DNA of 64,000 nucleotides from Qipengyuania sp. S6317L1 (GTDB lineage: Bacteria > Pseudomonadota > Alphaproteobacteria > Sphingomonadales > Sphingomonadaceae): the NCBI RefSeq assembly GCF_023015615.1, contig NZ_JALKAJ010000001.1:1-64000 (forward strand), given 5' to 3'. A program made the position numbers and the translations under genes. Of the stretch, positions 47,773-56,896 are shown piece after piece. Every line of letters begins with the position of its first letter. The stretch's first letter is position 1. The notes under the pieces were generated by a model, which made no database searches, was not told the origin of the DNA, and worked only from the letters and a program-made list of their open reading frames with translations.

Positions 47773-47825
47773 CCTCCCGGACAAAAGCGCGCGCCGCTTT
47801 ATGTTCGGGAGGTTCATCTTTTTTA
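47773..47825 (+). terminator. Rho-independent terminator after lipoprotein 1
   Basis: CCTCCCG (47773-47779) pairs with CGGGAGG (47806-47812), extended by ACA/TGT pairs, followed by TTCATCTTTTTT. Confidence 0.8.
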
Positions 47826-47966
47826 CCGGTTCATCGCGCCGCGAAAATCGCGCTCATGAACCCGGTTTGTCATCGCAACCTTTCCCGACCTGCGCGATTT
47901 CTCGGAACGCAAATGATGGTCCGGGCGTAGTAGCTGCAACCGCAGACACGAAAGGTCCTCAAGGCG

Positions 47967-48251
47967 ATGACTAAAACGCAAACCAAAGCCCCCCTTGCAA
48001 TCCTGATTGCAGCGCCGGTTTGTCTTGGCCTTGCTGGTTGCAACACCGAGCCGGAGGTCATCGAAGAGGCGCCCGTTGAAGAGAGCACTGTCGTCGATGC
48101 GACAGCTCCTGGCGTTGGCGCTGGAAACCCAAATGGCGATGCCGAGCCTTCGACCGCCGTGCCGGGTGAAGACGTCTACGGCGACACGAACACCGAAGAA
48201 CCGACCCCGCCATCGGGCGCCGAACCGACCAACAATATCGAATACCAATAA
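47967..48251 (+). CDS. Small acidic lipoprotein 2
   Basis: A 94-residue protein with lipobox GLAGC. The mature part is acidic and Pro/Asn/Gly-rich (EVIEEAPVEESTVVDATAPG), probably unstructured on the periplasmic face. It shares composition and design with the lipoproteins before and after it, but little exact sequence. Confidence 0.68.
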   Translation: MTKTQTKAPLAILIAAPVCLGLAGCNTEPEVIEEAPVEESTVVDATAPGVGAGNPNGDAEPSTAVPGEDVYGDTNTEEPTPPSGAEPTNNIEYQ

Positions 48252-48314
48252 GGCGCGATGCGCGCTCTTACTCCAGAATTTCACCTAATCTGGCAATCGA
48301 CAAAGGAATTGCTC

Positions 48315-48620
48315 ATGAATGTCCCGTTTCGCAAATCTGATCTCGCCCGCGCTACCGCGATGGCTGCTGGTCTTGCGCTTGGCCTTGGCGCCTGCACGAG
48401 CGAGGCTGACAGCGTGAATGCTGGCTCCGATGACAGGCCAGACAGTGTGGGTGAGCCTGCAACCAACGATATCACCGGCGAGCAGATCGAAGAAGCTGTG
48501 CCTGGCATCGAGGAAGCCAATCCGGATGGCACCAGCCCCAACACGGCTGATCTTGGTGATGAAGAAAACGCCGAATTTCGCGATATTGACGAAGAGCCGC
48601 CTGAGCTGGACGATATGTAA
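48315..48620 (+). CDS. Small acidic lipoprotein 3
   Basis: A 101-residue protein with lipobox LGLGAC. Mature part acidic and disordered (ENAEFRDIDEEPPELDDM at the end; AVPGIEEANPDG in the middle, echoing PGVGAGNPNGD of lipoprotein 2). Start ATG 48315 has AGGAA upstream. A terminator follows. Confidence 0.68.
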   Translation: MNVPFRKSDLARATAMAAGLALGLGACTSEADSVNAGSDDRPDSVGEPATNDITGEQIEEAVPGIEEANPDGTSPNTADLGDEENAEFRDIDEEPPELDDM

Positions 48621-48666
48621 GCCACTTCACCGGTGCGAGCCTGGCTCGCCCAATAATACATAACAG

Positions 48667-48707
48667 CGCGCGCCAGCCCTTTCCGCTCGGCGCGCGTTAT
48701 GTTTTTT
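48667..48707 (+). terminator. Rho-independent terminator after lipoprotein 3
   Basis: CGCGCGCC (48667-48674) pairs with GGCGCGCG (48689-48696), followed by TTATGTTTTTT. Confidence 0.8.
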
Positions 48708-48771
48708 CGAAGCAGAAAAGGCAGGTTCGGGGTGCGGATGTATCCGGCATTATCCGAGCAAGGAGCAGGTG

Positions 48772-49458
48772 CTACTCTCCCCCGTGTCCCCACGCAGGCT
48801 CTGGCGGCTCGACTTCTCGGGTAAGGTCGAACTCCACGCGGAACAGGCGATCTTCGGGCGCGCCGCCCTCCTTGGTGCGCTTGAGCTGATAGGCGAATGT
48901 CGCAATGTCACCGCCCGCTGGATCGACCTCAACTGACCAGACATTTGTGACCGAGGCATCATAGCCCTGAGCCTTGAACATATCGACGCTGTATTGATCG
49001 ACGGGAAAGCTCTGAGCGCGCGCTGTGCCTTCATCGACGGTGTCCCCGCCATATTGGGTGAGTTTGTCTTCCTCGCCGTCCTCGTGACGGTGATCGTGCT
49101 TGAGCCGCAGGCCGATGGGCGTTTCGCCTTCACCGTTCATATGAGGCACAAAGGTGCGGGTGATTACCCATGTGCGCGAGCGGTCCCATTCGCCGTCCAA
49201 CTGCACATGGAAGGGCACTGCGATGCGATCGTCTGAGCATTCCGATACGTGCATAATCATGTCAGCGCCGACGAAGTCCGCATCCGCTGCATCCTCGCTC
49301 ACAAGGCCGCCGGCATAGGCCTTGCCGCAATGGCTGGAGAGGGCCTGCCAGAACTCGTCTTGAGGCGATGGTGGGACAGGGCCTGTCGGTTCAGCCCCGC
49401 AGGATGCGAGTGTGATGCCTGCGCACAGTGGGGCGGCGAATTTGGTAAAATGCCTCAT
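48772..49458 (-). CDS. Hypothetical lipoprotein
   Basis: About 228 residues with lipobox ITLASC. The mature part starts QDEFWQALSSHCGKAYAGGL and includes ADMIMHVSECSDDRIAVPFH and GLRLKHDHRHEDGEEDKLTQ, a His/Asp-rich segment that could bind metal. Two Cys (SHCG, SECS) may pair. No named family recognised. ATG 49464 two codons upstream is equally possible. Confidence 0.68.
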   Translation of the reverse strand: MRHFTKFAAPLCAGITLASCGAEPTGPVPPSPQDEFWQALSSHCGKAYAGGLVSEDAADADFVGADMIMHVSECSDDRIAVPFHVQLDGEWDRSRTWVITRTFVPHMNGEGETPIGLRLKHDHRHEDGEEDKLTQYGGDTVDEGTARAQSFPVDQYSVDMFKAQGYDASVTNVWSVEVDPAGGDIATFAYQLKRTKEGGAPEDRLFRVEFDLTREVEPPEPAWGHGGE

Positions 49459-49549
49459 AGGCAAGCGGTATAGCGCAAGGCTGCCGCTTGCCTAGAGCCC
49501 GAAACCGACAGCGCAATCCGCGTTCGGCGCTGCGAGTGCTATGCGATGC

Positions 49550-49930
49550 CTAGAAAAGCAGGGTCTTGGGATCGGGCATGGGTTCCTGACGCTGCGCCTT
49601 GAGCAGGCTCAGAACGCTGCGCACACCAACCCAGACGGCGATCAATGGCATAAGAAGGATACCGATAAAGACGACCGACAGGACGCCTGCGACAACGAAG
49701 CCGGCAAAGCCGAACCAGAACGTGCGGATGAGATAATCAAAGTGCGATGCAGCCCACGCCGGCTGGTTTTCGTTCTGCCACACGTGAGCCAGAACGATGC
49801 CGACAAGTCCGGTGATGCCGGTGATAAAGCTTGCAAGATAGCACAGCGAAATAATCGTCGGCTGATTGAAATCGAACCCTGAATTGGGTGCAACTTGGCG
49901 GTTGTCGTCTGGTTTTACTGGTTCGGTCAT
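49550..49930 (-). CDS. DUF4870 membrane protein
   Basis: A 126-residue protein with three hydrophobic helices after a polar N-terminus. The pattern IISLCYLASFITGITGLVGI, HVWQNENQPAWAASHFDYLI and WVGVRSVLSLLKAQRQEPMP fits DUF4870-type proteins. Function unknown. Confidence 0.75.
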   Translation of the reverse strand: MTEPVKPDDNRQVAPNSGFDFNQPTIISLCYLASFITGITGLVGIVLAHVWQNENQPAWAASHFDYLIRTFWFGFAGFVVAGVLSVVFIGILLMPLIAVWVGVRSVLSLLKAQRQEPMPDPKTLLF

Positions 49931-49998
49931 GTCTGATCCCCCGTTGATGGCCGTCTTCGAATTGGGGCAGTCTAAGCAAAGCTACGCAGTGATGGAAG

Positions 49999-50553
49999 CT
50001 ATTTTGCGCACCAGTCGACCGGGCTTGTTCCCCAGCCGCTTGGCGAAGCAAGGCCGCTTTCAATCATCGCATCGGCCAATGTTTCGTGACCGCCTTCGGT
50101 TTGGCGGCGTGCGGCGCGCAGTTCCCTGCCATATTGGTCGCGCGGTGGCTCATCGGCGCCGTCCCATTCGAACGCGCCTTCTTGGAGCCATTGGTAAAGC
50201 CGCAGGCGGGCAGCGCGGGCGAGCAGGACCTCTTCCTCGCATGCGCCATTGAGTTCGGGCGCATCAAAGCCGGTAAGGCGGATGCGGCGGTGGTTGGGGC
50301 GCGAGCCGAGGAAAAGTGTATCGCCATCAATAACGCAGCCAGCTGCGCGATTGCCTTCGCCGCAAAGGGCAAAAGGATCAGTGACGCGCACCCAACCGTG
50401 TTCGGTCACAGCAGGGTGAACCGCAAACCACCACAGCCCAATGGCAATGGCGGCGAGCACAGGGACGCGCCACACAAGACGCCGCCGTTTAGTGCCAGAA
50501 GAGCTATGCCGGGGGCGTCTGCGAAATCGGGGGCGGGATGGAGCGCGCGGCAT
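49999..50553 (-). CDS. Thermonuclease-family (SNase-like) protein
   Basis: A 184-residue protein with a basic N-terminus and one hydrophobic helix (VPVLAAIAIGLWWFAV), so it is probably anchored with the nuclease outside the cytoplasm. SNase motifs: CVIDGDTLFLG, RRIRLTGFDAPE with catalytic Arg and Glu, and DQYGRELR with the second catalytic Arg. Likely cleaves nucleic acids in the periplasm. Confidence 0.8.
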   Translation of the reverse strand: MPRAPSRPRFRRRPRHSSSGTKRRRLVWRVPVLAAIAIGLWWFAVHPAVTEHGWVRVTDPFALCGEGNRAAGCVIDGDTLFLGSRPNHRRIRLTGFDAPELNGACEEEVLLARAARLRLYQWLQEGAFEWDGADEPPRDQYGRELRAARRQTEGGHETLADAMIESGLASPSGWGTSPVDWCAK

Positions 50554-50603
50554 GGAACGCGAATGCTAGCACGCGAAGGTCAAATGAGAAGGGGCAAGCA
50601 CAT

Positions 50604-50640
50604 GAAAAAGGGCCGCCCAGCTTTCGCTTGAGCAGCCCTT
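50604..50640 (-). terminator. Rho-independent terminator of the DUF2282 gene
   Basis: On the minus strand AAGGGC-TGC pairs imperfectly with GGC-GCCCTT across a short loop, followed by TTTTTC. It lies 25 bases after the stop. Confidence 0.7.
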
Positions 50641-50664
50641 GTATCAAACTATTTAGGGGGGCGG

Positions 50665-51015
50665 TTAGCCGATGTTCTCGGTCTCTTCGAGCGAGCCGAA
50701 TGTGCCGTCGGGCCGCTCTATGCTTTCGCACGTGCCCGCATCGACATAGGTCCACGCATTGCCTTGGTAATCAATCACCGAAGTGCCCTGACAACTCATG
50801 CCCGGCGCCGCTGCACAGCTGTTCTGACCAGCGAGCGAGATACCATAGCATTTCTCTTTTTCGCCCTCGCCAGCGGCCGCCATAGCCTCTGCCTCGGTGT
50901 TCGCTGCGCCCTCTTCGCTGGTTGATGCCGGAGCCTCTGCCCCGCCACCGCAAGCCGCGGCCAAGCCTGCGGCCGCTGCCAGTGCGATAGACCCTTTAAT
51001 ACGCGCCGTGTTCAT
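50665..51015 (-). CDS. DUF2282 (bufferin-family) lipoprotein, orphan
   Basis: A 116-residue protein. Residues 54-98 match the DUF2282 core with four Cys: [14 protein letters not shown] (Cys56, Cys67), [16 protein letters not shown] (Cys75) and VDAGTC (Cys96). DUF2282 includes bufferin precursors (BufA1), metal-binding RiPPs modified by BufB (DUF692) and BufC; no such genes lie in this window. Unusually, the N-terminus looks like a lipoprotein signal (GLAAAC, Cys22) followed by a 30-residue Ala/Glu linker. Start ATG 51015 is set by GGAGGA upstream. Confidence 0.8.
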   Translation of the reverse strand: MNTARIKGSIALAAAAGLAAACGGGAEAPASTSEEGAANTEAEAMAAAGEGEKEKCYGISLAGQNSCAAAPGMSCQGTSVIDYQGNAWTYVDAGTCESIERPDGTFGSLEETENIG

Positions 51016-51228
51016 AATCTGTCCTCCGTCCAATTTGCGAAGACCCCTTTTGGCAAAACCTGATAGGGGCCTTGCCGGCAAATTCGCGAGGCGAAGCTAA
51101 ACGGTTACAGTCCGATTGGCAAAAATTGATAGCGAACGTCACAGACGCTTTCCTCAACCCTCCCAAACCGCTAAGCGCCGGTGCGAATTGAGGCAGCGGC
51201 GCGCTGCGCGATAAAGCGAGACAAATCC

Positions 51229-52134
51229 ATGGCTCCATCCAAGGGCAATGATGCAAGGGTAGACCTTGCGAAAACCGAGGTTCTGATTGAGGCGCTGCCG
51301 TATTTTCAGCGTTACGCTGGCCGCACTTTCGTGGTGAAGTATGGCGGGCACGCAATGGGCGATCCAAAGGCCGCGCGCGATTTTGCCGAAGACATCGTGC
51401 TGTTGAAAGCGGTGGGCATCAACCCGGTTGTCGTCCATGGCGGCGGTCCGCAAATCGGCGATATGCTCAAACGGCTGGGGGTTGAGACGACCTTTGTCGA
51501 TGGTCTTCGCGTCACAGACGAAGCGACCGCGAAAGTTGCCGAAATGGTCCTTTCAGGCGCAATCAACAAGGAACTCGTCGGCTGGCTCTCGAGCGCAGGC
51601 GGCAAGGCGCTGGGCCTGTCGGGCAAGGACGGCGGGCTCGTGACGGCGCGCAAGGTAAGCCGGACGACCAAAGACCCCGAAAGCCTGATCGAGCGCGCGG
51701 TGGATCTGGGCTTTGTTGGCGAACCTGCCCATGTCGATACCTCGGTCATCGACACGGCAGTCAACGCCGGCATGATCCCTGTGATTGCACCAATTGCCGG
51801 GGGCGAAGACGGCGCGACCTATAACATCAACGCCGACACGATGGCGGGCGCGATTGCGGCGGCGCTTGGCGCGGCGCGGCTGTTCCTGCTGACCGATGTG
51901 GCAGGGGTGCTCGATGGTGACGGAAAGCTTTTGAGCGATCTTGAGCCGGGCGATGTTGCAAGGCTCATTCGCAATGGCGTTGTCAACGGGGGCATGGTGC
52001 CCAAGCTCGAAACTTGTGTGACGGCGGTCAATTCGGGTTGCGAAGCGGCGGTTGTGCTCGACGGGCGGGTGCCCCACGCAATGCTGCTGGAATTCTTCAC
52101 CGCACGCGGCGCGGGAACACTGGTGCGTGCTTAA
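51229..52134 (+). CDS. argB: Acetylglutamate kinase
   Basis: Phosphorylates N-acetylglutamate in arginine synthesis, 301 residues. Motifs: [49 protein letters not shown] and [13 protein letters not shown] 51229 gives the usual N-terminus; a GTG at 51181 adds 16 residues. Other arg genes are not nearby. Confidence 0.95.
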   Translation: MAPSKGNDARVDLAKTEVLIEALPYFQRYAGRTFVVKYGGHAMGDPKAARDFAEDIVLLKAVGINPVVVHGGGPQIGDMLKRLGVETTFVDGLRVTDEATAKVAEMVLSGAINKELVGWLSSAGGKALGLSGKDGGLVTARKVSRTTKDPESLIERAVDLGFVGEPAHVDTSVIDTAVNAGMIPVIAPIAGGEDGATYNINADTMAGAIAAALGAARLFLLTDVAGVLDGDGKLLSDLEPGDVARLIRNGVVNGGMVPKLETCVTAVNSGCEAAVVLDGRVPHAMLLEFFTARGAGTLVRA

Positions 52135-52280
52135 CGGTTGAGTGACTGACGGCTTTTTACCGGAGCAAGGGCCACCACTAGAAAAGGGCGTGTTAGTCGG
52201 CTAATACGCCAGCCAAGGGACTCAAACGGGCGCGGGCGGCCAATTCTGCCTCGCGTAAATCGACAAGGTATAACAACCCA

Positions 52281-52577
52281 ATGCCAACGCTCATCGACAC
52301 GCTCATTCAGATCATATCACTGCTGGTAAATGTCTTTGTCATGCTGGTGATCGTGCAATTCGTCATCGGATTGCTGTTCGCCTTCAACGTGGTGAACCAA
52401 TCGAACCAGTTTCTGGCGCAGGTTTACGAATCGATCAATCGCCTGATGGAGCCGGTTCTGCGCCCCGTGCGCAACATCATGCCGCAAACCGGCGCGCTTG
52501 ATCTTTCGCCTCTGGTTGTGATCGTGGTGGCGCAGATCGTCCTCATCGTACTCAGCTCGATCGGGCGCTCGCTATGA
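52281..52577 (+). CDS. YggT-family membrane protein
   Basis: A 98-residue protein with two YggT-type hydrophobic regions and the conserved middle [20 protein letters not shown]. Relatives are linked to cell division, osmotic response or transport in different bacteria. Overlaps folD by four bases (ATGA). Confidence 0.85.
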   Translation: MPTLIDTLIQIISLLVNVFVMLVIVQFVIGLLFAFNVVNQSNQFLAQVYESINRLMEPVLRPVRNIMPQTGALDLSPLVVIVVAQIVLIVLSSIGRSL

Positions 52578-53467
52578 CCGCAGCGCGGATTGACGGCAAA
52601 GCTTTCGCTGCGCGCCTTCGCGAACGGGTCGGCGCCCATGCACTCGATTTTGCGAACGAAGCAGGGCGCAAGCCCGGGCTCGCGGTGGTTCTGGTCGGCG
52701 ATGATCCCGCAAGCCAGGTCTATGTCGGCTCCAAAGGCAAGGCGACCCTTGCTGCCAATATGGAAAGCTTTGAGCATCGCCTGCCCGATGACACCAGCGA
52801 AGAGACGCTGTTGGCACTGGTCGAAAAGCTCAACCACGACGATGCGGTCGACGGTATTCTGGTGCAACTCCCGCTTCCCGATCACCTTGATGAACAATCC
52901 ATCATCGCCTCGATCAGCCCTGACAAGGACGTCGATGGCTTTCATGTGATCAACGCAGGGCGTTTGAGCGTCGGGCAGTCGGGCTTTGTGCCTTGCACGC
53001 CGCTTGGCTGCATGATGCTTTTAACCGACCAATTGGGCGATCTGTCTGGTCTTGAGGCTGTCGTCATTGGCCGTTCGAACATTGTGGGCAAGCCGATGGC
53101 GCAGCTGCTGCTCGATGCGAACGCCACCGTCACCATCGCGCACAGCCGGACGAAAGATCTGGCCGGGGTGGTCGCGCGCGCAGACATCGTGGTCGCTGCG
53201 GTCGGTCGCCCGAACATGGTGCGCAAGGAATGGCTCAAACCCGGCGCGACCGTAATTGACGTTGGCATCAACCGCCTGCCGCCTGAACCGGGCAAGGACA
53301 AAGGCAAGCTTGTGGGTGATGTCGCCTTTGACGAGGCAAGCGAAGTGGCGAGCGCGATTACGCCTGTCCCGGGCGGCGTTGGCCCGATGACCATCGCCGT
53401 GCTCCTTCGCAACACCCTCGTCGCAGCACACCGCAATGCTGGGTTAAGCGTTCCCGAGGGTATCTAG
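52574..53467 (+). CDS. folD: Methylenetetrahydrofolate dehydrogenase/cyclohydrolase
   Basis: Bifunctional one-carbon enzyme, 297 residues. Motifs: [18 protein letters not shown] with catalytic Lys, [42 protein letters not shown] and [12 protein letters not shown]. Full length. Translationally coupled to the YggT gene. Confidence 0.95.
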   Translation: MTAARIDGKAFAARLRERVGAHALDFANEAGRKPGLAVVLVGDDPASQVYVGSKGKATLAANMESFEHRLPDDTSEETLLALVEKLNHDDAVDGILVQLPLPDHLDEQSIIASISPDKDVDGFHVINAGRLSVGQSGFVPCTPLGCMMLLTDQLGDLSGLEAVVIGRSNIVGKPMAQLLLDANATVTIAHSRTKDLAGVVARADIVVAAVGRPNMVRKEWLKPGATVIDVGINRLPPEPGKDKGKLVGDVAFDEASEVASAITPVPGGVGPMTIAVLLRNTLVAAHRNAGLSVPEGI

Positions 53468-53493
53468 GAGCCTCACAACCGAGGAGACTACAC

Positions 53494-54258
53494 ATGAAGC
53501 AGGCGTTCACATTCGGCATGATCGCAGCACTCGCGGTGGGGCTGGGCGCGTGTGCCTCGTCTGCCCCGCGCGGTCCATCCGAAAAGGTGATAGACCGCGT
53601 GCTCGCAACTGCTCCCGGCAAGGCTCAGCCAAGCACGATTGTCTCTACCGAGATCGCTTATGCAAAGGCTGCCAAGGCGCAAGGGTTTGCATCCGCCATG
53701 CTGGAATATGCAGCCCCCGGCGCGCAAATGCATACGCCCGATGGCGTGGTGTCAGCGCAAGCTGTGGCCGATCGGCTCGCAGCCGCAGGTGTGGAGCCGC
53801 AATGGGGGCCGCGCCTCGTGGTGAAAAGCTGCGATGGTTCACTCGCGCTTTCGCAAGGGCGCTATGTCGATGAAGCCGGAGTGGTCGGCAATTATGTCAC
53901 CACCTGGGCGCGCCAGCCCGATGGTGCTTACAAATGGACCTACGATGCAGCCGGCCCTGATGTTCCGCAGCCACCGCCGCGCAAACAGTTCGAGGATGGT
54001 GATATCGTGGTGACCGCTCTGGATGTGGTGCAGGGCCTTGTGGCCACCTGTCCGCGCGAAGGCGAGCCAACTCCGCCGCCGCCTCCCATTCCGGCAGGTG
54101 AGGGCGGCGCATCAGCAGCGCAGATCTCTCGCGATGGCACGCTTCGCTGGCGCTGGGAGCACCGCGAGGGCGGCACCAAATACGTGACCGCCGACTATTA
54201 TTTCGATGGCGAATGGGTGATGGCAATCGAAGAAAACCTTGCATCCCCAAGCGAATGA
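53494..54258 (+). CDS. Hypothetical lipoprotein (NTF2/SnoaL-like fold possible)
   Basis: A 254-residue protein with lipobox GLGAC. Residues about 45-150 (TEIAYAKAAKAQGFASAMLE, AAPGAQMHTPDG, GRYVDEAGVVGNYVTTWARQ) resemble SnoaL/DUF4440-type domains. A proline stretch (PTPPPPPIP) precedes a second short beta part ending YYFDGEWVMAIEEN. GAGGAG precedes the start. Function unknown. Confidence 0.7.
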   Translation: MKQAFTFGMIAALAVGLGACASSAPRGPSEKVIDRVLATAPGKAQPSTIVSTEIAYAKAAKAQGFASAMLEYAAPGAQMHTPDGVVSAQAVADRLAAAGVEPQWGPRLVVKSCDGSLALSQGRYVDEAGVVGNYVTTWARQPDGAYKWTYDAAGPDVPQPPPRKQFEDGDIVVTALDVVQGLVATCPREGEPTPPPPPIPAGEGGASAAQISRDGTLRWRWEHREGGTKYVTADYYFDGEWVMAIEENLASPSE

Positions 54259-54274
54259 TGGGCAAGGGCGGCTG

Positions 54275-54904
54275 ATGATTTCTGAACTTTTTATCTCTGC
54301 CTTTGTGACGCTTTTTGTAGTAATTGACCCGCCCGGCTGCGCGCCGATTTATGCAGGGCTGACCAAGACCGCTCCGCCCGCTCAGGCTCGCAATATGGCG
54401 CTTCGTGCGGTCGCGATTGCCGCGATAATTCTTCTGATCTTTGCTTTCTTCGGCGAAAGCCTTTTGGCTGCGCTGCATATTGAACTCGACAGTTTTCGCA
54501 TCGCTGGCGGGCTCATGCTCTTTTTCATCGCGTTCGAAATGGTTTTCGAAAAACGCACACAGCGCCGCACCGACCGCGCGGACAAGGTGAACGCTGATCC
54601 CGAGGTCGAGGATGTCTCGGTCTTTCCAATGGCCATGCCGATGCTTGCCGGGCCCGGTGCGATTGCAGCGGTGATGCTGTTGATGAACGAGGCGGAAACG
54701 ACGGCCGAGACTATCGAAGTGTTCGCTGCGCTGGGCGCGGTTCTGGCGCTTACCGCGGTTGCTCTGGTTGCTGCTGGCCCGCTTATCCGCTTGCTCGGCG
54801 ACAAGGTCGAGGCGGTGGTGACGCGCTTGCTCGGTGTGCTTCTCGCAGCGCTCGCTGCGCAGTATGTGATCGACGGGATCAAAGGCAACTTCGGCTTCGC
54901 CTAG
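54275..54904 (+). CDS. MarC-family membrane protein
   Basis: About 209 residues with six hydrophobic helices. MarC blocks: FVTLFVVIDPPGCAPIYAGL near the start and FPMAMPMLAGPGAIAAVMLL in the middle. Function unresolved despite the historical link to antibiotic resistance. Start ATG 54275 lies 16 bases after the lipoprotein stop. Confidence 0.85.
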   Translation: MISELFISAFVTLFVVIDPPGCAPIYAGLTKTAPPAQARNMALRAVAIAAIILLIFAFFGESLLAALHIELDSFRIAGGLMLFFIAFEMVFEKRTQRRTDRADKVNADPEVEDVSVFPMAMPMLAGPGAIAAVMLLMNEAETTAETIEVFAALGAVLALTAVALVAAGPLIRLLGDKVEAVVTRLLGVLLAALAAQYVIDGIKGNFGFA

Positions 54905-54939
54905 GCGGTAGCCTTTTGAGGCGCAGCCACCGCTGACCT

Positions 54940-55551
54940 TTATTGCAAGGTCGTAATCTCTTCGCCGCCGTCGCTGCGTCCGAAAAACTGCATCAGCTGC
55001 ACCAGAAGTTCGCACCGCTCGGTCAGGGAACCGGCTTCAAGCAATGCCTGTTTGGATGCAGGATCGAATGGCGCGATTTGCGAGACGCCATTGATAAGCG
55101 ACATATCGTCGAGATCCTTCACCGAATCCCAGTCAACGCTATACCCTTGCGCATCGGCAAATTCGCGCGCTTCCTGTTCAAAGCCGCCCCGCTGGGCAAA
55201 GCTCAAAGTCTCGTCCTCGTCATCCTCGATCAGCTCTGCCTCGACCTGACGAAAGGCGGTTGCAACATCCAATTCGCGCAGTACGCGAAAACGCGACTGG
55301 CCTTCGAGAATGAGGTTATAGCGCCCGTCGTCCATCGCCTCGATCTCGCCGATGCGCCCGACACAGCCGATTGAGTAAAGCGGCGCGCCGTCCACGGCCC
55401 GCTGTGGCTGGATCATTCCGATCCGGCGGTCGCGCACCAACGCATCGCCTACCAAGGCCCGGTAGCGCGGCTCAAAGATATGCAGCGGCAATTGCAGGCC
55501 CGGAAACAGGACTGCGCCGGCAAGGGGGAAGATGGAGAGGCGAGTGGACAT
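54940..55551 (-). CDS. Lon N-terminal (LON substrate-binding) domain protein
   Basis: About 203 residues of a stand-alone Lon N-terminal domain, without ATPase or protease parts. Motifs: LSIFPLAGAVLFPGLQLPLH, IFEPRYRALVGDAL, GCVGRIGEIE and FRVLRELD. Its start ATG 55551 lies 11 bases after the thioredoxin gene, so the two are probably cotranscribed, hinting at a shared role in protein quality control. Confidence 0.85.
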   Translation of the reverse strand: MSTRLSIFPLAGAVLFPGLQLPLHIFEPRYRALVGDALVRDRRIGMIQPQRAVDGAPLYSIGCVGRIGEIEAMDDGRYNLILEGQSRFRVLRELDVATAFRQVEAELIEDDEDETLSFAQRGGFEQEAREFADAQGYSVDWDSVKDLDDMSLINGVSQIAPFDPASKQALLEAGSLTERCELLVQLMQFFGRSDGGEEITTLQ

Positions 55552-55562
55552 CAAGAGCGCGC

Positions 55563-56498
55563 TTACCCGAACAGGATCTTGGACAGGCGACGGCGGGTCG
55601 CCACCACCCACTCGTCCTGAAGACCCACTGCCTCGAAAATCTTGAGAAGCTGCGCACGTGCGGCACCATCGTTCCAGCCGCGATCTTTCTCGATCATGGT
55701 CAGAAGCGTTTCGGCAGCTTCGTCGCGCTGGCCAGCTGCAAAGGCGGCCTCGGCAAAGGCGAGCTGTGCGTCCATATCATCAGGATTGGCCGTCGCTGCC
55801 TCTCGCAAAGCTGAAAGCTCGCCATCATCGACGCTGTTTGCCGCAAGTTCGAGCGCGGCTTTCGCCGCTGCAACCGCTGGATCACCAGAAAGCTTCTCGT
55901 CAGCTTCAATAGCCGCCAGAACCTGTGCCGCCTCATCGGTTTGCCCCAGGGCAACCATGGCCTTCACAAGCCCGGCATGCGCCGCTGCGTTGTCGCTCGC
56001 AAATTCGGTCACTTGCGCAAAGATACCCGCTGCGCGCTGTGCATCGCCTTCGGCAAGCGCGGCTTCGCCCATGGCGACAAATTGCGCGATTTCTTCTGCT
56101 GACGGCCCTTGCTGCGCGCCGCCACCAGCGCCCGCCTCGATTGGCAACTGGCCAAGCAGCTGGTCGAGCATCTGCGAAAGCTGGCTCTCGGTGCGCGCAT
56201 TGGTGAGGTCGGCAACCGGTTGACCTTGAAACAGGGCATAGACGGTGGGGATCGACTTCACCTGAAACTGGCTCGCGATGAACTGTTCTTCATCCACGTT
56301 GATCTTGGCAAGCACCACGCCTTTATCTGCGTAATCGGCAGCGACTTTTTCAATCACCGGAGTAAGGGCCTTACACGGGCCGCACCACTCCGCCCAGAAA
56401 TCGACAATCACGAGCTTGGTCATGCTCGGGTCGACGACCTCCTTGCGGAAACGCTCGACGGCTTTTTGCTCTTCGATGTTTAGACCCATGCTTGCCAC
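55563..56498 (-). CDS. Thioredoxin-domain co-chaperone (YbbN/CnoX-like)
   Basis: A 311-residue protein: an N-terminal thioredoxin domain (VDFWAEWCGPCK, Cys39 and Cys42; KSIPTVYALFQG) followed by a helical TPR-like C-terminal half (AALAEGDAQRAAGIFAQVTE and similar repeats). This matches CnoX/YbbN, a holdase that works with GroEL; E. coli CnoX has lost the CxxC, while here both Cys are kept. Start could also be ATG 56489. Confidence 0.87.
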   Translation of the reverse strand: MASMGLNIEEQKAVERFRKEVVDPSMTKLVIVDFWAEWCGPCKALTPVIEKVAADYADKGVVLAKINVDEEQFIASQFQVKSIPTVYALFQGQPVADLTNARTESQLSQMLDQLLGQLPIEAGAGGGAQQGPSAEEIAQFVAMGEAALAEGDAQRAAGIFAQVTEFASDNAAAHAGLVKAMVALGQTDEAAQVLAAIEADEKLSGDPAVAAAKAALELAANSVDDGELSALREAATANPDDMDAQLAFAEAAFAAGQRDEAAETLLTMIEKDRGWNDGAARAQLLKIFEAVGLQDEWVVATRRRLSKILFG

Positions 56499-56744
56499 GA
56501 ATAGGGCTCCTACTGTTTGACTGGTGCATCGCTGCCCAGAGTGATTCTTCGGCTTCCCATTTGGGGTGTTCGGCGGCCTTTTGAAGGGTGCAGCAGGCGC
56601 TGGCTAGTCACTCGTCCCACAAAGAGAACAAAAAGACGGCATTTTTCTTTCTTTTTGGGGTTGCAGCGCATCGAACCCGCTGTTAATTGGCCGCCTCCCC
56701 GGCAGAGAGTTGCGGTATCCCGCCTTTCTGTGTGGCGTCAGTGA

Positions 56745-56819
56745 GCGGGCGTAGCTCAGGGGTAGAGCACAACCTTGCCAAGGTTGGGGTCGGGCGTTCG
56801 AATCGCCTCGCCCGCTCCA
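56745..56819 (+). tRNA. tRNA-Gly (anticodon GCC)
   Basis: Acceptor stem GCGGGCG (56745-56751) pairs with CGCCCGC (56809-56815). The anticodon loop is CTTGCCAAG flanked by a five-base stem, TpsiC arm contains GTTCGAATC, and CCA is encoded at 56817-56819. Confidence 0.97.
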
Positions 56820-56825
56820 TTATTT

Positions 56826-56848
56826 CAATGACTTAAGAGAAGTCATTG
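56826..56848. terminator. Hairpin just after tRNA-Gly
   Basis: CAATGACTT (56826-56834) pairs perfectly with AAGTCATTG (56840-56848) around AAGAG. Weak T content follows, so it is terminator-like; it could also mark an island junction. Confidence 0.5.
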
Positions 56849-56896
56849 TGATTTCCATGAAAAAAACATGAAAAACAGCGTGTGGCTTGGGTGGCA

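Noticed and set aside
56745..56848. Phage or island attachment site at tRNA-Gly
   Set aside because: No integrase and no second copy of the tRNA 3' end within the window; kept only as a hypothesis.
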